From contig JANQXJ010000085.1 of the NCBI GenBank assembly GCA_030729445.1, forward strand, positions 1 to 6,092: a stretch of 6,092 nt of DNA, in the 5' to 3' direction. The number at the start of each line of letters is the position of its first letter. Position 1 is the first letter of the stretch. Shown here piece by piece: positions 1-6,092 of the stretch. A program made the translations under genes and the position numbers. This stretch comes from Limnohabitans sp. Its GTDB lineage: Bacteria > Pseudomonadota > Gammaproteobacteria > Burkholderiales > Burkholderiaceae_C. The notes beneath the pieces are model-generated. The model did not search any database. It was not told the DNA's origin and worked only from the letters and a program-made list of their open reading frames with translations.

Positions 1-1241
1 GCTTTGGGTAATGCGTTTGCATCGGCGATGGCGACTTTGTCCGGCGCTGCGGCTGGCGTTGTGCTCGGAGCAGCAGCACTGGGCTTGGTGACGGCTTTGC
101 GTTTTCCCAAACTGCGGACCGCTCTTGCAGCGGCCAAGGCGGCAGGGTCAGAGACATCGACCTCATTGGATGAATCGGCGTTTTCAACGGCCGATTCAAG
201 GCTCTCATCGCGCTGTTCGTCACTGCCTTCGACTTGGCCTTCGAGTTCGTCCTTGTCGTGACCCTCCTCCTGAGCTTCGTCAAGGCCCGTCTGAACGGGG
301 TCAAGCCTGTCAGGACTCGAATCAGGGACTGCCAGCTTGTTCTCGTTTTCTTCAGCCTGGCCCTTGAGGTCAAGCTCTTCATCCGTTTCGTCGTCCAAAT
401 CACCAAGCTGGTCTCGTTGCTTGGGCTTTTTGTCATCTCGCGCATTGCGGTCCGACAACTTGGGGGCCGTATCGTCCTGTGCGCCTGCTTCGGCGACGGA
501 CTCGGATGGGGTTTTGTTCGTGCCGTCGTTTGCCTGCTCGTCAGCACTTTGCTGATTCTGGCCGTTGGCCGTCTCGACCGCTGCCGCCTCCTCTTGTTTT
601 GCCTGCAGATCCGTCTGTTTTTCTTTCTGTTTGTCGGGTGCCTGATTGTCTGAGCCTGAGGCCGGCGGCTTGTCTTCACCCGAGGACTGCGCCGAGGTCT
701 CTGGTGGGTCCTTCTCTTCGCTGCCCGACTCACTGGCCGTACTGCCTGAAGAGTCATGCGAACCATCTGCAGCATCTGCACCTTTAGCAGCATCTGCACC
801 ATCTGAACCACTTGCACCATCCGCACCCGATGCGCCAGCCTCAGCCTTGTCCGTGTCTTCCGAGGAGGATGCTGCAATGGCTTTGTCTTGTTCAGCCTGC
901 TCTTGAGCTGCTTTGGCAGCGGCCGAGTTGCGCGCCAAAGGCTCTCCCCCATGCTTGACGACTTCCGCATCCACGATCGCCTCAGCGGCCTGGATGTCGG
1001 CCTGAGCCGCTTCGGTTTGCGCTTGCGCAGACAGGACATCAGCAGCGGCTGCGTTGATCAGGGCCTGACCCTGGTCGCGGTATCCCTCGACTTCGGTCAA
1101 GGTCTGCGCACATTGCTCGCCCATGCCCGCTTGCGCCTCTTGCACAGCGGCCTTCAGCCCAGCCATCTCGGCGGCCAGACCAGCCAATCCTGCCTTGAGT
1201 TCGTCGTTGACCGACTCGGCCTCACTGGCTGCATCGTTCAT
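1..1241 (-). CDS. Acidic, Ala-rich protein with helical N-terminus and long disordered region; 3' end beyond window
   Basis: I do not recognise this family. From ATG at 1241 the frame stays open to the left edge, giving 413 complete codons and no stop. Residues 1 to about 125 are Ala/Glu/Gln-rich and look like continuous helix or coiled coil. Residues 136-162 are nine near-regular Gly-X-Y triplets. After that comes a long stretch rich in Ser, Asp, Glu, Gln and Pro that should be disordered, with its acidic core at 281-291 (DLDDETDEELD). A basic patch follows at 373-386 (RAVRSLGKRKAVTK), then an Ala/Pro/Thr-rich linker to the edge. No signal peptide or membrane segment is visible. The start overlaps the end of the 864-residue gene by 20 nt, so translation is probably coupled. 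The linker suggests another domain may lie beyond the window. The frame is sound because its composition stays protein-like throughout, while the opposite-strand frames are short, Leu/Arg/Ser-rich and overlap one another. Confidence 0.8.
   Translation of the reverse strand, partial: MNDAASEAESVNDELKAGLAGLAAEMAGLKAAVQEAQAGMGEQCAQTLTEVEGYRDQGQALINAAAADVLSAQAQTEAAQADIQAAEAIVDAEVVKHGGEPLARNSAAAKAAQEQAEQDKAIAASSSEDTDKAEAGASGADGASGSDGADAAKGADAADGSHDSSGSTASESGSEEKDPPETSAQSSGEDKPPASGSDNQAPDKQKEKQTDLQAKQEEAAAVETANGQNQQSADEQANDGTNKTPSESVAEAGAQDDTAPKLSDRNARDDKKPKQRDQLGDLDDETDEELDLKGQAEENENKLAVPDSSPDRLDPVQTGLDEAQEEGHDKDELEGQVEGSDEQRDESLESAVENADSSNEVDVSDPAALAAARAVRSLGKRKAVTKPSAAAPSTTPAAAPDKVAIADANALPK
756..836 (-). 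repeat. Short Gly-X-Y (collagen-like) repeat inside the acidic protein
   Basis: Residues 136-162 of the acidic protein read as triplets GAS GAD GAS GSD GAD AAK GAD AAD GSH: Gly in the first place in seven of nine triplets, five of them in a row. At DNA level a 14-base unit (gcagcatctgcacc on the plus strand) occurs exactly at 769-782 and again at 787-800, an 18-nt period, so the stretch probably grew by local tandem duplication. It lacks Pro in the X and Y places, so a stable collagen triple helix is uncertain; it may simply be a flexible Gly/Ala/Asp linker between the helical and disordered parts. Confidence 0.7.
1222..1241 (-). other. 20-nt gene overlap with a frame change
   Basis: The TGA of the 864-residue gene (1224-1222) lies inside the first codons of the next gene, whose ATG is at 1241-1239 in the +1 frame. 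A purine-rich GCGAGG lies a few bases upstream of this ATG and could serve as a weak ribosome binding site. I see no slippery heptamer. The arrangement fits termination-reinitiation coupling, but see the finding on a possible split gene. Confidence 0.75.
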
Positions 1242-3816
1242 CGGCCTCGCTCTGTAGCGTGTCCAGTGCATCCGTTGCGCCTTGCAAGCTGGCATTGGCA
1301 TCGGACTCGGCGCTTTGGGCGTCAGTGGCCACTTGCTCAGCTTCGACTTTGCAAGCTTCAAGCTCGTCGTCAAGCGGCTGGGTGGCCCCCTCCAAAGTGC
1401 TCATGCTGGCGGCATCTTCTTCGGCACTGGCATGCAAGTCATCACCTGCTTGGGTGAGTTGTTCTTGCTCGAATTGGGCTTGGTCGGCTACGCCCTGTGC
1501 TGCGTCAGTCGGCCCTTGCAAAGCCGCTGTGGTTTCGTCGCGCAAGGTCTGCACCTGGGTTTCAAAACCACTCACGTCGACGCCAGCGTTCTCGGCCATG
1601 CCGCGCGCTTTTTGCAGCAACTGCTGGGCAACAGGCGGCAGGCTCCCCAATTGCTGATCCACTTGCGTCAGCGCTTGTTGCAAGCCCTCGTTGAGCCGGG
1701 TGTTTTGAGCTTCAATGCAGCTGAGCGCTTTGTCCACCATGCCTTCAGCGTTTTGCAGTGCGATCTCGATCTTGGCTTCGGCTTGGTCCAGCACTTCGTC
1801 CAATGCCGCACGGGCTTTGTCCAACGCGGCATTGACCTGCACCAACAGTTGGTCGAGCATTTCACGCAAGCGTATGCCAGGCACTTGAATTTGTTCGCGC
1901 AAGCTGGCCAGGTGAGCGTCCAGTTCTTCAAGTTTGACCTGCATGGCATCAGCAGGCGGTGTGAGCCGGTTTTTAGCCTGATCGATCAGTTCGTGCGCCT
2001 GTCCGCCGACTTGGTCAATTTTGTCGCGCACCGGCTGCAAAGTCTGGTTCTTCAGGCTCAGCACTTTGTCGTGCAAAAGCTGGATTTTTTCCTTGGGCGC
2101 CGCCTTGGCCAAAAAATCGTCCCGCACCGCGACCACTTGGTCAATCAGCGCCTCAGGCTTGGGCTTGATGGACGCCACCGCAGCATGCAGTTTTTTGGAA
2201 ATTTCAACCAATTTTTCCTGAGCGGTCACCAGCGCAGACTGCAACTGAACGAGCAGCTCAACCAGTTTGTCAATGGCCAACTGGATTTGGGCAATGACTT
2301 GATCGAGCACATCGCGCAGCTGACCCACCACCGTCAATGATTGGTCGAGCAAGCCGTCAGCGGTCTTGCCGGCGGTTTTCAAGGTTGCGCGGGCAGTGGC
2401 AATGGTGGCCTGGATGGTCGGCAGGCTGGATTTCACCCCCATGAACAACACCCGAGCCGCCATCAAAGGGGGCGCACGCATCATGTAACGGGTGCAGATG
2501 GTAATGGCTTCGTCGCAAAGGCTACCCGCTTGGTTCAGCTCAGCGCTGGCGCCAGCCAAGGTCTGGTCGCCACGGATCACAAAATCGGCAATCTTGGCCT
2601 TGATCTCATGGATCAAGGCTTCGGCCGCATCGATTTGCTCTGTCACCACGCCAAAGCGCTCGGGCAGCGCGGCCAACTGCGCCTTGATGCCATCGATCTC
2701 TTGGCTCAGCTCCGTGATGGCTTGGCCAAAGCCACCCAACGCATGGTCCACGCCGGCCACAGCTTGGTCTAGCGTATCCAAAATATCCCGCACCACCTGG
2801 CGCACTTGGTCGATCAGAGCATCAATGTTGCCTATCAACCCGTCAACGATGTCGCCAACGGCCAAAATTTGGAGGGCCACGCCGTCCATGGCGTCCTCGA
2901 CCTTGGCAATGGGAATATTCAATGCCTGCGCCAGCTCGTCCACATTGCCGTGAAAGCCGTCGATTTGCGCTTGCAGGGCTTGCAGCTCGGCCGTCAACGC
3001 CGCGACGGCATCCACCAGCCTTTGCTGGATGGGGCGAAGCAGGTCAAACAATTCGGTCACCATGGCGGTGATGTCATCCGCCAGTTTTTGCACCATGTCA
3101 GCCAAGCCATCGCTCATGGAACTGAGCTGGATCTGGACTGCATCGGCTTCACTGCGAATACCCTGGCTGATTTCGCTGATGCCTTCACGTGCTTTGACCC
3201 CGGCCGTCTGCGCCAGGGCGCGCAAATCGTTCAGAATTTGCTCGCGCTGGGCCGGAGAAATCACCTTGGCCGGGTTTTGCAGCGCCATCAAACTGCTTTG
3301 CAGCGGCTGCAGCTCGCCAGCCAACCCCATCAAACGCGGCTGCACCGATTGGGCCCGCTCAGACAAAGCTTGAACACGGTCCAGCAAAGCGTTGACGCCC
3401 GGCATCACACTCGACAAATCAGGTTGCAAATCGACCAGCCGCTGCGGCAAGGCGGCCACCGCACCAGCCACACCCTTCAAGTCCCCCGCAACCCCGCCCA
3501 GACTTTTGCCGGCGTCCACCAAGCGCCCACCCGCCGTGGCCAGTTGCCCAGGGATGGCCTGCAGATCGCTTTGAAGACTGCTCAGCGCCGGCGCCAGATC
3601 ACCGGCAATGGCACGCGGATCCAGAGGTGTGGCCAAATCTGCCAATTCGCGGGTGATCTGGGCAAACTCCTCGCCCATTTGCAACACGGTTTTTTGCCCT
3701 TGCGCCAATGCGTCCGTTAGCCCGGTGCTCAGCACCTCACTGGCCTGACTGGCAGCCGCTGCCACTTGGGCCGCGCCTTCTGTCAGGGCATGGTGGGCGG
3801 TATCTACGAACTTCAA
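1222..3816 (-). CDS. Long all-helical coiled-coil / apolipoprotein-like protein of unknown function
   Basis: This 864-residue protein has no family that I can name. It is almost wholly amphipathic helix, with runs of heptad-like leucines such as residues 485-545 and 648-700 (for example LREMLDQLLVQVNAALDKAR), broken by Pro/Gly hinges near 63-66, 551-554, 619-621 and 727-728. That layout resembles apolipoprotein-type or tape-measure-type helical proteins, but only in composition. Residues 433-465 differ: Met/Arg-rich, few acidic residues and moderately hydrophobic (TRYMMRAPPLMAARVLFMGV), too charged for a clear membrane helix. From about 755 the chain becomes acidic and Ala/Gln/Asp-rich, like the start of the next gene. 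No signal peptide is present. The only start in frame after the upstream in-frame stop and near the previous gene is TTG at 3816, 10 nt after that gene's stop, with a weak TGAG motif 6 nt before it. It is the middle gene of the three-gene run facing away from tssB. Confidence 0.88.
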   Translation of the reverse strand: MKFVDTAHHALTEGAAQVAAAASQASEVLSTGLTDALAQGQKTVLQMGEEFAQITRELADLATPLDPRAIAGDLAPALSSLQSDLQAIPGQLATAGGRLVDAGKSLGGVAGDLKGVAGAVAALPQRLVDLQPDLSSVMPGVNALLDRVQALSERAQSVQPRLMGLAGELQPLQSSLMALQNPAKVISPAQREQILNDLRALAQTAGVKAREGISEISQGIRSEADAVQIQLSSMSDGLADMVQKLADDITAMVTELFDLLRPIQQRLVDAVAALTAELQALQAQIDGFHGNVDELAQALNIPIAKVEDAMDGVALQILAVGDIVDGLIGNIDALIDQVRQVVRDILDTLDQAVAGVDHALGGFGQAITELSQEIDGIKAQLAALPERFGVVTEQIDAAEALIHEIKAKIADFVIRGDQTLAGASAELNQAGSLCDEAITICTRYMMRAPPLMAARVLFMGVKSSLPTIQATIATARATLKTAGKTADGLLDQSLTVVGQLRDVLDQVIAQIQLAIDKLVELLVQLQSALVTAQEKLVEISKKLHAAVASIKPKPEALIDQVVAVRDDFLAKAAPKEKIQLLHDKVLSLKNQTLQPVRDKIDQVGGQAHELIDQAKNRLTPPADAMQVKLEELDAHLASLREQIQVPGIRLREMLDQLLVQVNAALDKARAALDEVLDQAEAKIEIALQNAEGMVDKALSCIEAQNTRLNEGLQQALTQVDQQLGSLPPVAQQLLQKARGMAENAGVDVSGFETQVQTLRDETTAALQGPTDAAQGVADQAQFEQEQLTQAGDDLHASAEEDAASMSTLEGATQPLDDELEACKVEAEQVATDAQSAESDANASLQGATDALDTLQSEADERCSQ
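2597..2619 (-). other. Perfect 9-bp inverted repeat inside the helical-protein gene
   Basis: GCCTTGATC at 2597-2605 and GATCAAGGC at 2611-2619 are exact inverted copies separated by 5 nt, so the minus-strand mRNA could form a 9-bp hairpin. No U-tract follows in the direction of transcription, so it is not an intrinsic terminator. It encodes the ALIHEIKA stretch near residues 400-407 and may be chance in a repetitive helical gene. Confidence 0.45.
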
Positions 3817-3826
3817 GGCGCGCTCA

Positions 3827-4237
3827 TCAAAGCTTGTCCAAGATGGAAGTCACGTCGGCGCTGGTGCTGTCCATGGCGGTCTTCACATCGGGCACTTTGC
3901 TGGGTGCTGGGGCCATGGAGCCCGATGCCCCTTGGACACTGCCCAGTGTGGCGCTGATCTGTTCTAAGGACTGCTGCACCTCGGGCAAGACCTCAGCGCC
4001 CTCGATTTGTACGTCTTCCAGCACGTCCAACAGCGGCGGCAACTGAGGCACCACGGGAACATCGGTGAGTTCAGGCATACCGGCCAGTGCCGAGGATGCG
4101 GCGGCACTTGGGGGAGCTGACAGTCGGCCCAATGGCAATCCGCCAGTAGACGCCACAACAGGCCTCTCCAGCTTTGCAAGCCGGGCATCAATCCGCCCCA
4201 GCACATCCATCAACCGCACGAACTGGTCTTGGTCCAT
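3827..4237 (-). CDS. Small protein with two helical ends and a Pro-rich middle, unknown function
   Basis: This gene encodes 136 residues from the ATG at 4237. An in-frame TTG at 4258 would add seven residues, but ATG is preferred because a purine-rich AAAAGG lies 10 nt upstream of it and the following MDQDQFVRLMDVL is a natural helix start. Residues 3-24 form a short amphipathic helix (DVLGRIDARLAKLE). Residues 26-68 are rich in Pro, Ala, Ser and Gly and are probably flexible. Residues 69-101 look helical with an acidic face, 103-117 are again Gly/Pro/Ser-rich, and 118-136 form a last short helix ending SILDKL. There is no signal peptide or membrane segment. It is the first gene of the minus-strand run, and the next gene starts 10 nt after its stop. 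The form suggests an adaptor that binds a helical partner, perhaps the 864-residue protein, but that is inference; I do not recognise the family. Confidence 0.8.
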   Translation of the reverse strand: MDQDQFVRLMDVLGRIDARLAKLERPVVASTGGLPLGRLSAPPSAAASSALAGMPELTDVPVVPQLPPLLDVLEDVQIEGAEVLPEVQQSLEQISATLGSVQGASGSMAPAPSKVPDVKTAMDSTSADVTSILDKL

Positions 4238-4252
4238 AGATTGAGCGCCTTT

Positions 4253-4346
4253 TATCAAAAATTGATGACAAAAACATGTAAATCAATAATCGCATTCGAA
4301 TATCATGAATTTATCAAAATAGTTGATATTGTTGCTATTGTTGATA
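4253..4346. repeat. Cluster of TTGATA / TATCAA hexamers, candidate operator sites
   Basis: TATCAA occurs at 4253-4258 and 4312-4317, and its complement TTGATA at 4323-4328 and 4341-4346; a one-mismatch copy TTGATG is at 4262-4267. The pair at 4312-4317 and 4323-4328 forms an inverted repeat with a 5-nt spacer, and the two TTGATA copies are spaced 18 nt apart, close to two helical turns. The inverted pair overlaps the proposed -35 element of tssB, where a repressor could act. In a 23% GC stretch some recurrence is expected by chance, so a regulator is not proven. Confidence 0.45.
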
Positions 4347-4350
4347 TATT
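4323..4350 (+). promoter_or_regulatory. Putative sigma70-type promoter for tssBC
   Basis: TTGATA at 4323-4328 matches the -35 consensus at five of six places, and TATATT at 4345-4350 matches the -10 consensus at five of six, with a 16-nt spacer. Transcription would start near 4357, giving a leader of about 77 nt before tssB. The -35 element is one arm of the inverted TATCAA/TTGATA pair. Confidence 0.55.
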
Positions 4351-4422
4351 ACACCTGCACCCTTCGGTGACTCACAAATGCTGACCCATTTTTAATGGAA
4401 CAGTGTCTATGCGCTTTAACTC

Positions 4423-4427
4423 AGGAG
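4423..4427 (+). promoter_or_regulatory. Ribosome binding site of tssB, decides the start
   Basis: AGGAG lies 6 nt before the ATG at 4434. This fixes the start there rather than at the in-frame ATG at 4395, which would add 13 residues (MEQCLCALTQEFD) that are not typical of TssB. Confidence 0.85.
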
Positions 4428-4433
4428 TTTGAT

Positions 4434-4952
4434 ATGTCTGACAGTCTGCAAAAATGGGTAGGGCGTAACCGTCCCCCGCGTGTACAAATTACATATGACG
4501 TAGAAATCGGTGACGCAGTCGAAAAAAAGGAATTGCCACTGGTTGTCGGCATCATGGCTGACCTCAGCGGTCAGCCTTTGTTGCCCCCAGCCAAGATGAA
4601 GGATCGCCGTTTCGTTGAAATCGACCGTGATAATTTCAACGAAATCATGGGCAAAATCGCCCCCCGCCTGGACATTTCAGTGCCCGATACTTTCAAAGGC
4701 GAAGGCAATCTAAAGATCGAACTCAATTTCACAGAGTTTGAACATTTCCACCCAGAAGCGATCGTCACGCAAGTTCCTCGCCTGGCCCGCTTGCTCGAAG
4801 CCCGCCAACAACTGCGCGATCTGCTCGGCAAACTTGACGGTAATGACGAGCTCGACGCCTTGCTTGGCAACATTGTTCAAAACACTGAAGAGTTGAAAGC
4901 CCTACGCGGCGCCGACTCCGCTACGGCAGAAGCCGCGCCCGCAGCCGAGTAA
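4434..4952 (+). CDS. tssB: TssB, small subunit of the T6SS contractile sheath
   Basis: TssB (VipA family) pairs with TssC to build the cytoplasmic sheath around the Hcp tube; contraction drives the tube and spike outward, and ClpV then takes the sheath apart. The 172-residue product has the usual length. Family features seen: the N-terminal SLQKWVGRNRPPRVQITYDV (4-23), the strand LPLVVGIMADLSG (34-46), the motif RRFVEIDRDNFNEIM (58-72), and the segment FTEFEHFHPEAIVTQVPRLA (99-118), followed by the C-terminal helix LLEARQQLRDLLGKL. The tail is Ala/Glu-rich. A strong ribosome binding site sets the start at 4434. tssC follows after 44 nt, the expected order, so they are surely cotranscribed. 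The divergent neighbour is the unknown three-gene run. Identification is from family knowledge and is very firm. Confidence 0.97.
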   Translation: MSDSLQKWVGRNRPPRVQITYDVEIGDAVEKKELPLVVGIMADLSGQPLLPPAKMKDRRFVEIDRDNFNEIMGKIAPRLDISVPDTFKGEGNLKIELNFTEFEHFHPEAIVTQVPRLARLLEARQQLRDLLGKLDGNDELDALLGNIVQNTEELKALRGADSATAEAAPAAE

Positions 4953-4984
4953 GCCCAGTGCTGCTCAAGCTTCCACCCAACATC

Positions 4985-4987
4985 AGG
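4985..4987 (+). promoter_or_regulatory. Ribosome binding site of tssC
   Basis: A short AGG core lies 9 nt before the tssC ATG at 4997. It is weaker than the tssB site. The 44-nt gap between the two genes holds no evident terminator or promoter. Confidence 0.55.
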
Positions 4988-4996
4988 TAAAAAACA

Positions 4997-6092
4997 ATGG
5001 CCACCAAACAAAAATCTGACGCCGCTGCAGGCGCCACCACCACGACCGACGACATCAGCTTGCTCGACCGCATTGTTCAAGAAGGCAAGATGGCTGTTGA
5101 GCCTTCGCAGGATCAATACGCCAAGAAATTGCTGGGTCAGTTCGCGACCCAAATCTTGGACGAGGGCATGAAAACCAGCCCCGACAAGGGCGTGGTCGCC
5201 ATGATCAACGAACGCGTTGCTGAAATCGACAAGATCCTCACCGACCAGCTCAACGCGATCATGCACGATCAGCAGTTCCAGGCTCTGGAAGCTTCTTGGC
5301 GCGGGCTACATGATATGGTTTTCGGCACCGAAACCGGTACCCGCCTGAAACTGCGTTTGCTTAACGTCAGCAAGAAAGATCTGCTCAAAGACCTTGAAAC
5401 GGCCGTTGATCACGACATGAGCGCGCTGTTCAAGAAAGTTTACGAAGAAGAGTACGGCACCTTTGGTGGCAACCCCTTCTCGCTGCTCATCGGTGACTAC
5501 CAATTCGGCCGTCACCCACAAGACCAGGCCCTCTTGCAGCGTCTGTCCAAGGTGGCTTCAGCATCTCACGCGCCTTTCATTGCTGCCGCTGCGCCTGCCA
5601 TGTTCGACATGAAGTCCTTCACCGAACTGGGGGTTCCACGCGACTTGTCCAAGATTTTTGAAAGCGCTGAGCTGGCGACCTGGCGCGGCTTCCGTGAAAG
5701 CGAAGATTCGCGTTATGTTGCGCTGGTATTGCCCAGCTACGCAGCTCGACTGCCCTACGGCGCCAAGACTATTCCTGTCGAAGGCTTTAACTTCGAAGAA
5801 GACGTGGACGGCACCGACCACAGCAAGTACCTCTGGGCGAACTCGGCATACCAACTGGGTCTGCGCATCACCGGCGCATTTGCCAATTACGGCTGGACCA
5901 CTGCGATCCGCGGCGTAGAAGGTGGCGGCAAGGTCGAAGCCTTGACAGCCCACGCCTTCAAAACCGACGAAGGCGATGTTCTGCTCAAGTGCCCCACTGA
6001 AGTGAGCATCACTGACCGCCGCGAAAAAGAACTCAACGATCTGGGTTTTATCTCCATCGTCAACTCCAAGGGTTCGGACTTCGCTGCCTTCT
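4997..6092 (+). CDS. tssC: TssC, large subunit of the T6SS contractile sheath (3' end beyond window)
   Basis: TssC (VipB family) forms the outer and middle layers of the sheath with TssB. The window holds 365 codons of a protein usually near 490-500 residues, so roughly the last quarter is missing. Seen motifs: the N-terminal helix DDISLLDRIVQEGKMA (18-33), which matches the place where ClpV binds VipB in known systems; FQALEASWRGLHDMVF (94-109); NPFSLLIGDYQFGRHPQD (159-176); RDLSKIFESAELATWRGFRE (215-234); RGVEGGGKVEALTAHAF (305-321); and KCPTEVSITDRREKELNDLG (331-350). The frame is intact with no stop or shift. It follows tssB by 44 nt in the same operon. In T6SS loci hcp and tssE commonly come next, but that lies outside the window. 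An Ala/Thr-rich start (residues 8-17) precedes the first helix and is normal for the family. Confidence 0.97.
   Translation, partial: MATKQKSDAAAGATTTTDDISLLDRIVQEGKMAVEPSQDQYAKKLLGQFATQILDEGMKTSPDKGVVAMINERVAEIDKILTDQLNAIMHDQQFQALEASWRGLHDMVFGTETGTRLKLRLLNVSKKDLLKDLETAVDHDMSALFKKVYEEEYGTFGGNPFSLLIGDYQFGRHPQDQALLQRLSKVASASHAPFIAAAAPAMFDMKSFTELGVPRDLSKIFESAELATWRGFRESEDSRYVALVLPSYAARLPYGAKTIPVEGFNFEEDVDGTDHSKYLWANSAYQLGLRITGAFANYGWTTAIRGVEGGGKVEALTAHAFKTDEGDVLLKCPTEVSITDRREKELNDLGFISIVNSKGSDFAAF

Larger units (their letters stand above)
4238..4433. promoter_or_regulatory. AT-rich divergent control region between the unknown operon and tssB
   Basis: This is the only sizeable non-coding gap in the window. 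It separates the divergent start codons at 4237 (minus) and 4434 (plus). Of the 90 bases in 4261-4350, 21 are G or C, far below the flanking genes. It holds the tssB promoter candidate, a cluster of TTGATA-type hexamers, an 8-bp palindrome ATTCGAAT at 4294-4301, and a small CACC-CTTC-GGTG hairpin at 4358-4369 in the tssB leader. A minus-strand promoter is less clear: TTTACA (4282-4277) and TTTGAT (4259-4254) are 17 nt apart, but would leave only a very short leader. No sigma54-type GG-N10-GC element was found. Confidence 0.75.

Noticed and set aside
234..653. Plus-strand open frame that looks like a hydrophobic membrane protein
   Set aside because: The hydrophobic look comes from reading the complement of acidic codons (Glu/Asp) of the minus-strand gene; overlapping short plus frames are equally open.
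1282..2340. Long plus-strand open frame of 352 codons opposite the helical-protein gene
   Set aside because: It mirrors a helix-coding gene with strong codon bias; the product is rich in Leu, Gln, His and Arg with no motif, and it has no ribosome binding site or sensible neighbours.
2597..2619. Inverted repeat as a transcription terminator
   Set aside because: It is inside a coding region and lacks a following U-tract.
2806..3720. Plus-strand open frame of 304 codons
   Set aside because: It lies wholly opposite the 864-residue gene, is Gln/His/Arg-rich with no domain, and is explained by the antisense of heptad-like Leu/Gln/Asp codons.
4397..4412. Possible sigma54 promoter before tssB
   Set aside because: The GG and GC elements are 12 nt apart instead of 10, and the flanks do not match.
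4395..4433. Longer tssB form beginning at ATG 4395
   Set aside because: The extra 13 residues are unlike TssB and the strong AGGAG site sits directly before 4434.
4877..5953. Minus-strand open frames opposite tssC
   Set aside because: tssC is unmistakable on the plus strand, and these frames carry no motif or start signal.

Overview
The window looks like a piece of a type VI secretion system (T6SS) locus from a Gram-negative bacterium, probably a betaproteobacterium of the order Burkholderiales. The order-level call is an inference from the style of TssB and TssC and the moderately GC-rich coding DNA. Only two genes can be named with confidence: tssB (4434-4952) and the first three quarters of tssC (4997 to the right edge), which encode the two subunits of the contractile T6SS sheath.

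Layout. From 4237 down to the left edge the minus strand carries a tightly packed three-gene run with no recognisable T6SS core component. In transcription order these are a 136-residue protein with a Pro-rich middle (4237-3827), an 864-residue all-helical, coiled-coil or apolipoprotein-like protein (3816-1222, TTG start), and a protein of at least 413 residues with a helical Ala-rich N-terminus, a short collagen-like Gly-X-Y stretch and a long acidic disordered region (1241 to beyond position 1). Gaps are 10 nt and then a 20-nt overlap, so the three are probably one translationally coupled unit. From 4238 to 4433 lies an AT-rich divergent control region (21 of 90 bases in 4261-4350 are G or C) with a cluster of TTGATA/TATCAA hexamers and a good sigma70-type promoter facing tssB. 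From 4434 rightward the plus strand carries tssB and tssC, 44 nt apart.

How the genes may work together. TssB and TssC assemble into the sheath that contracts to drive the Hcp/VgrG spike. The minus-strand genes have no family that I recognise. Their position back to back with tssBC, the shared control region and the unusual long helical and acidic proteins make them candidates for a T6SS-linked accessory module (structural, scaffolding, or secreted), but this is inference. No RNA genes, CRISPR arrays, insertion sequences or intrinsic terminators were seen.
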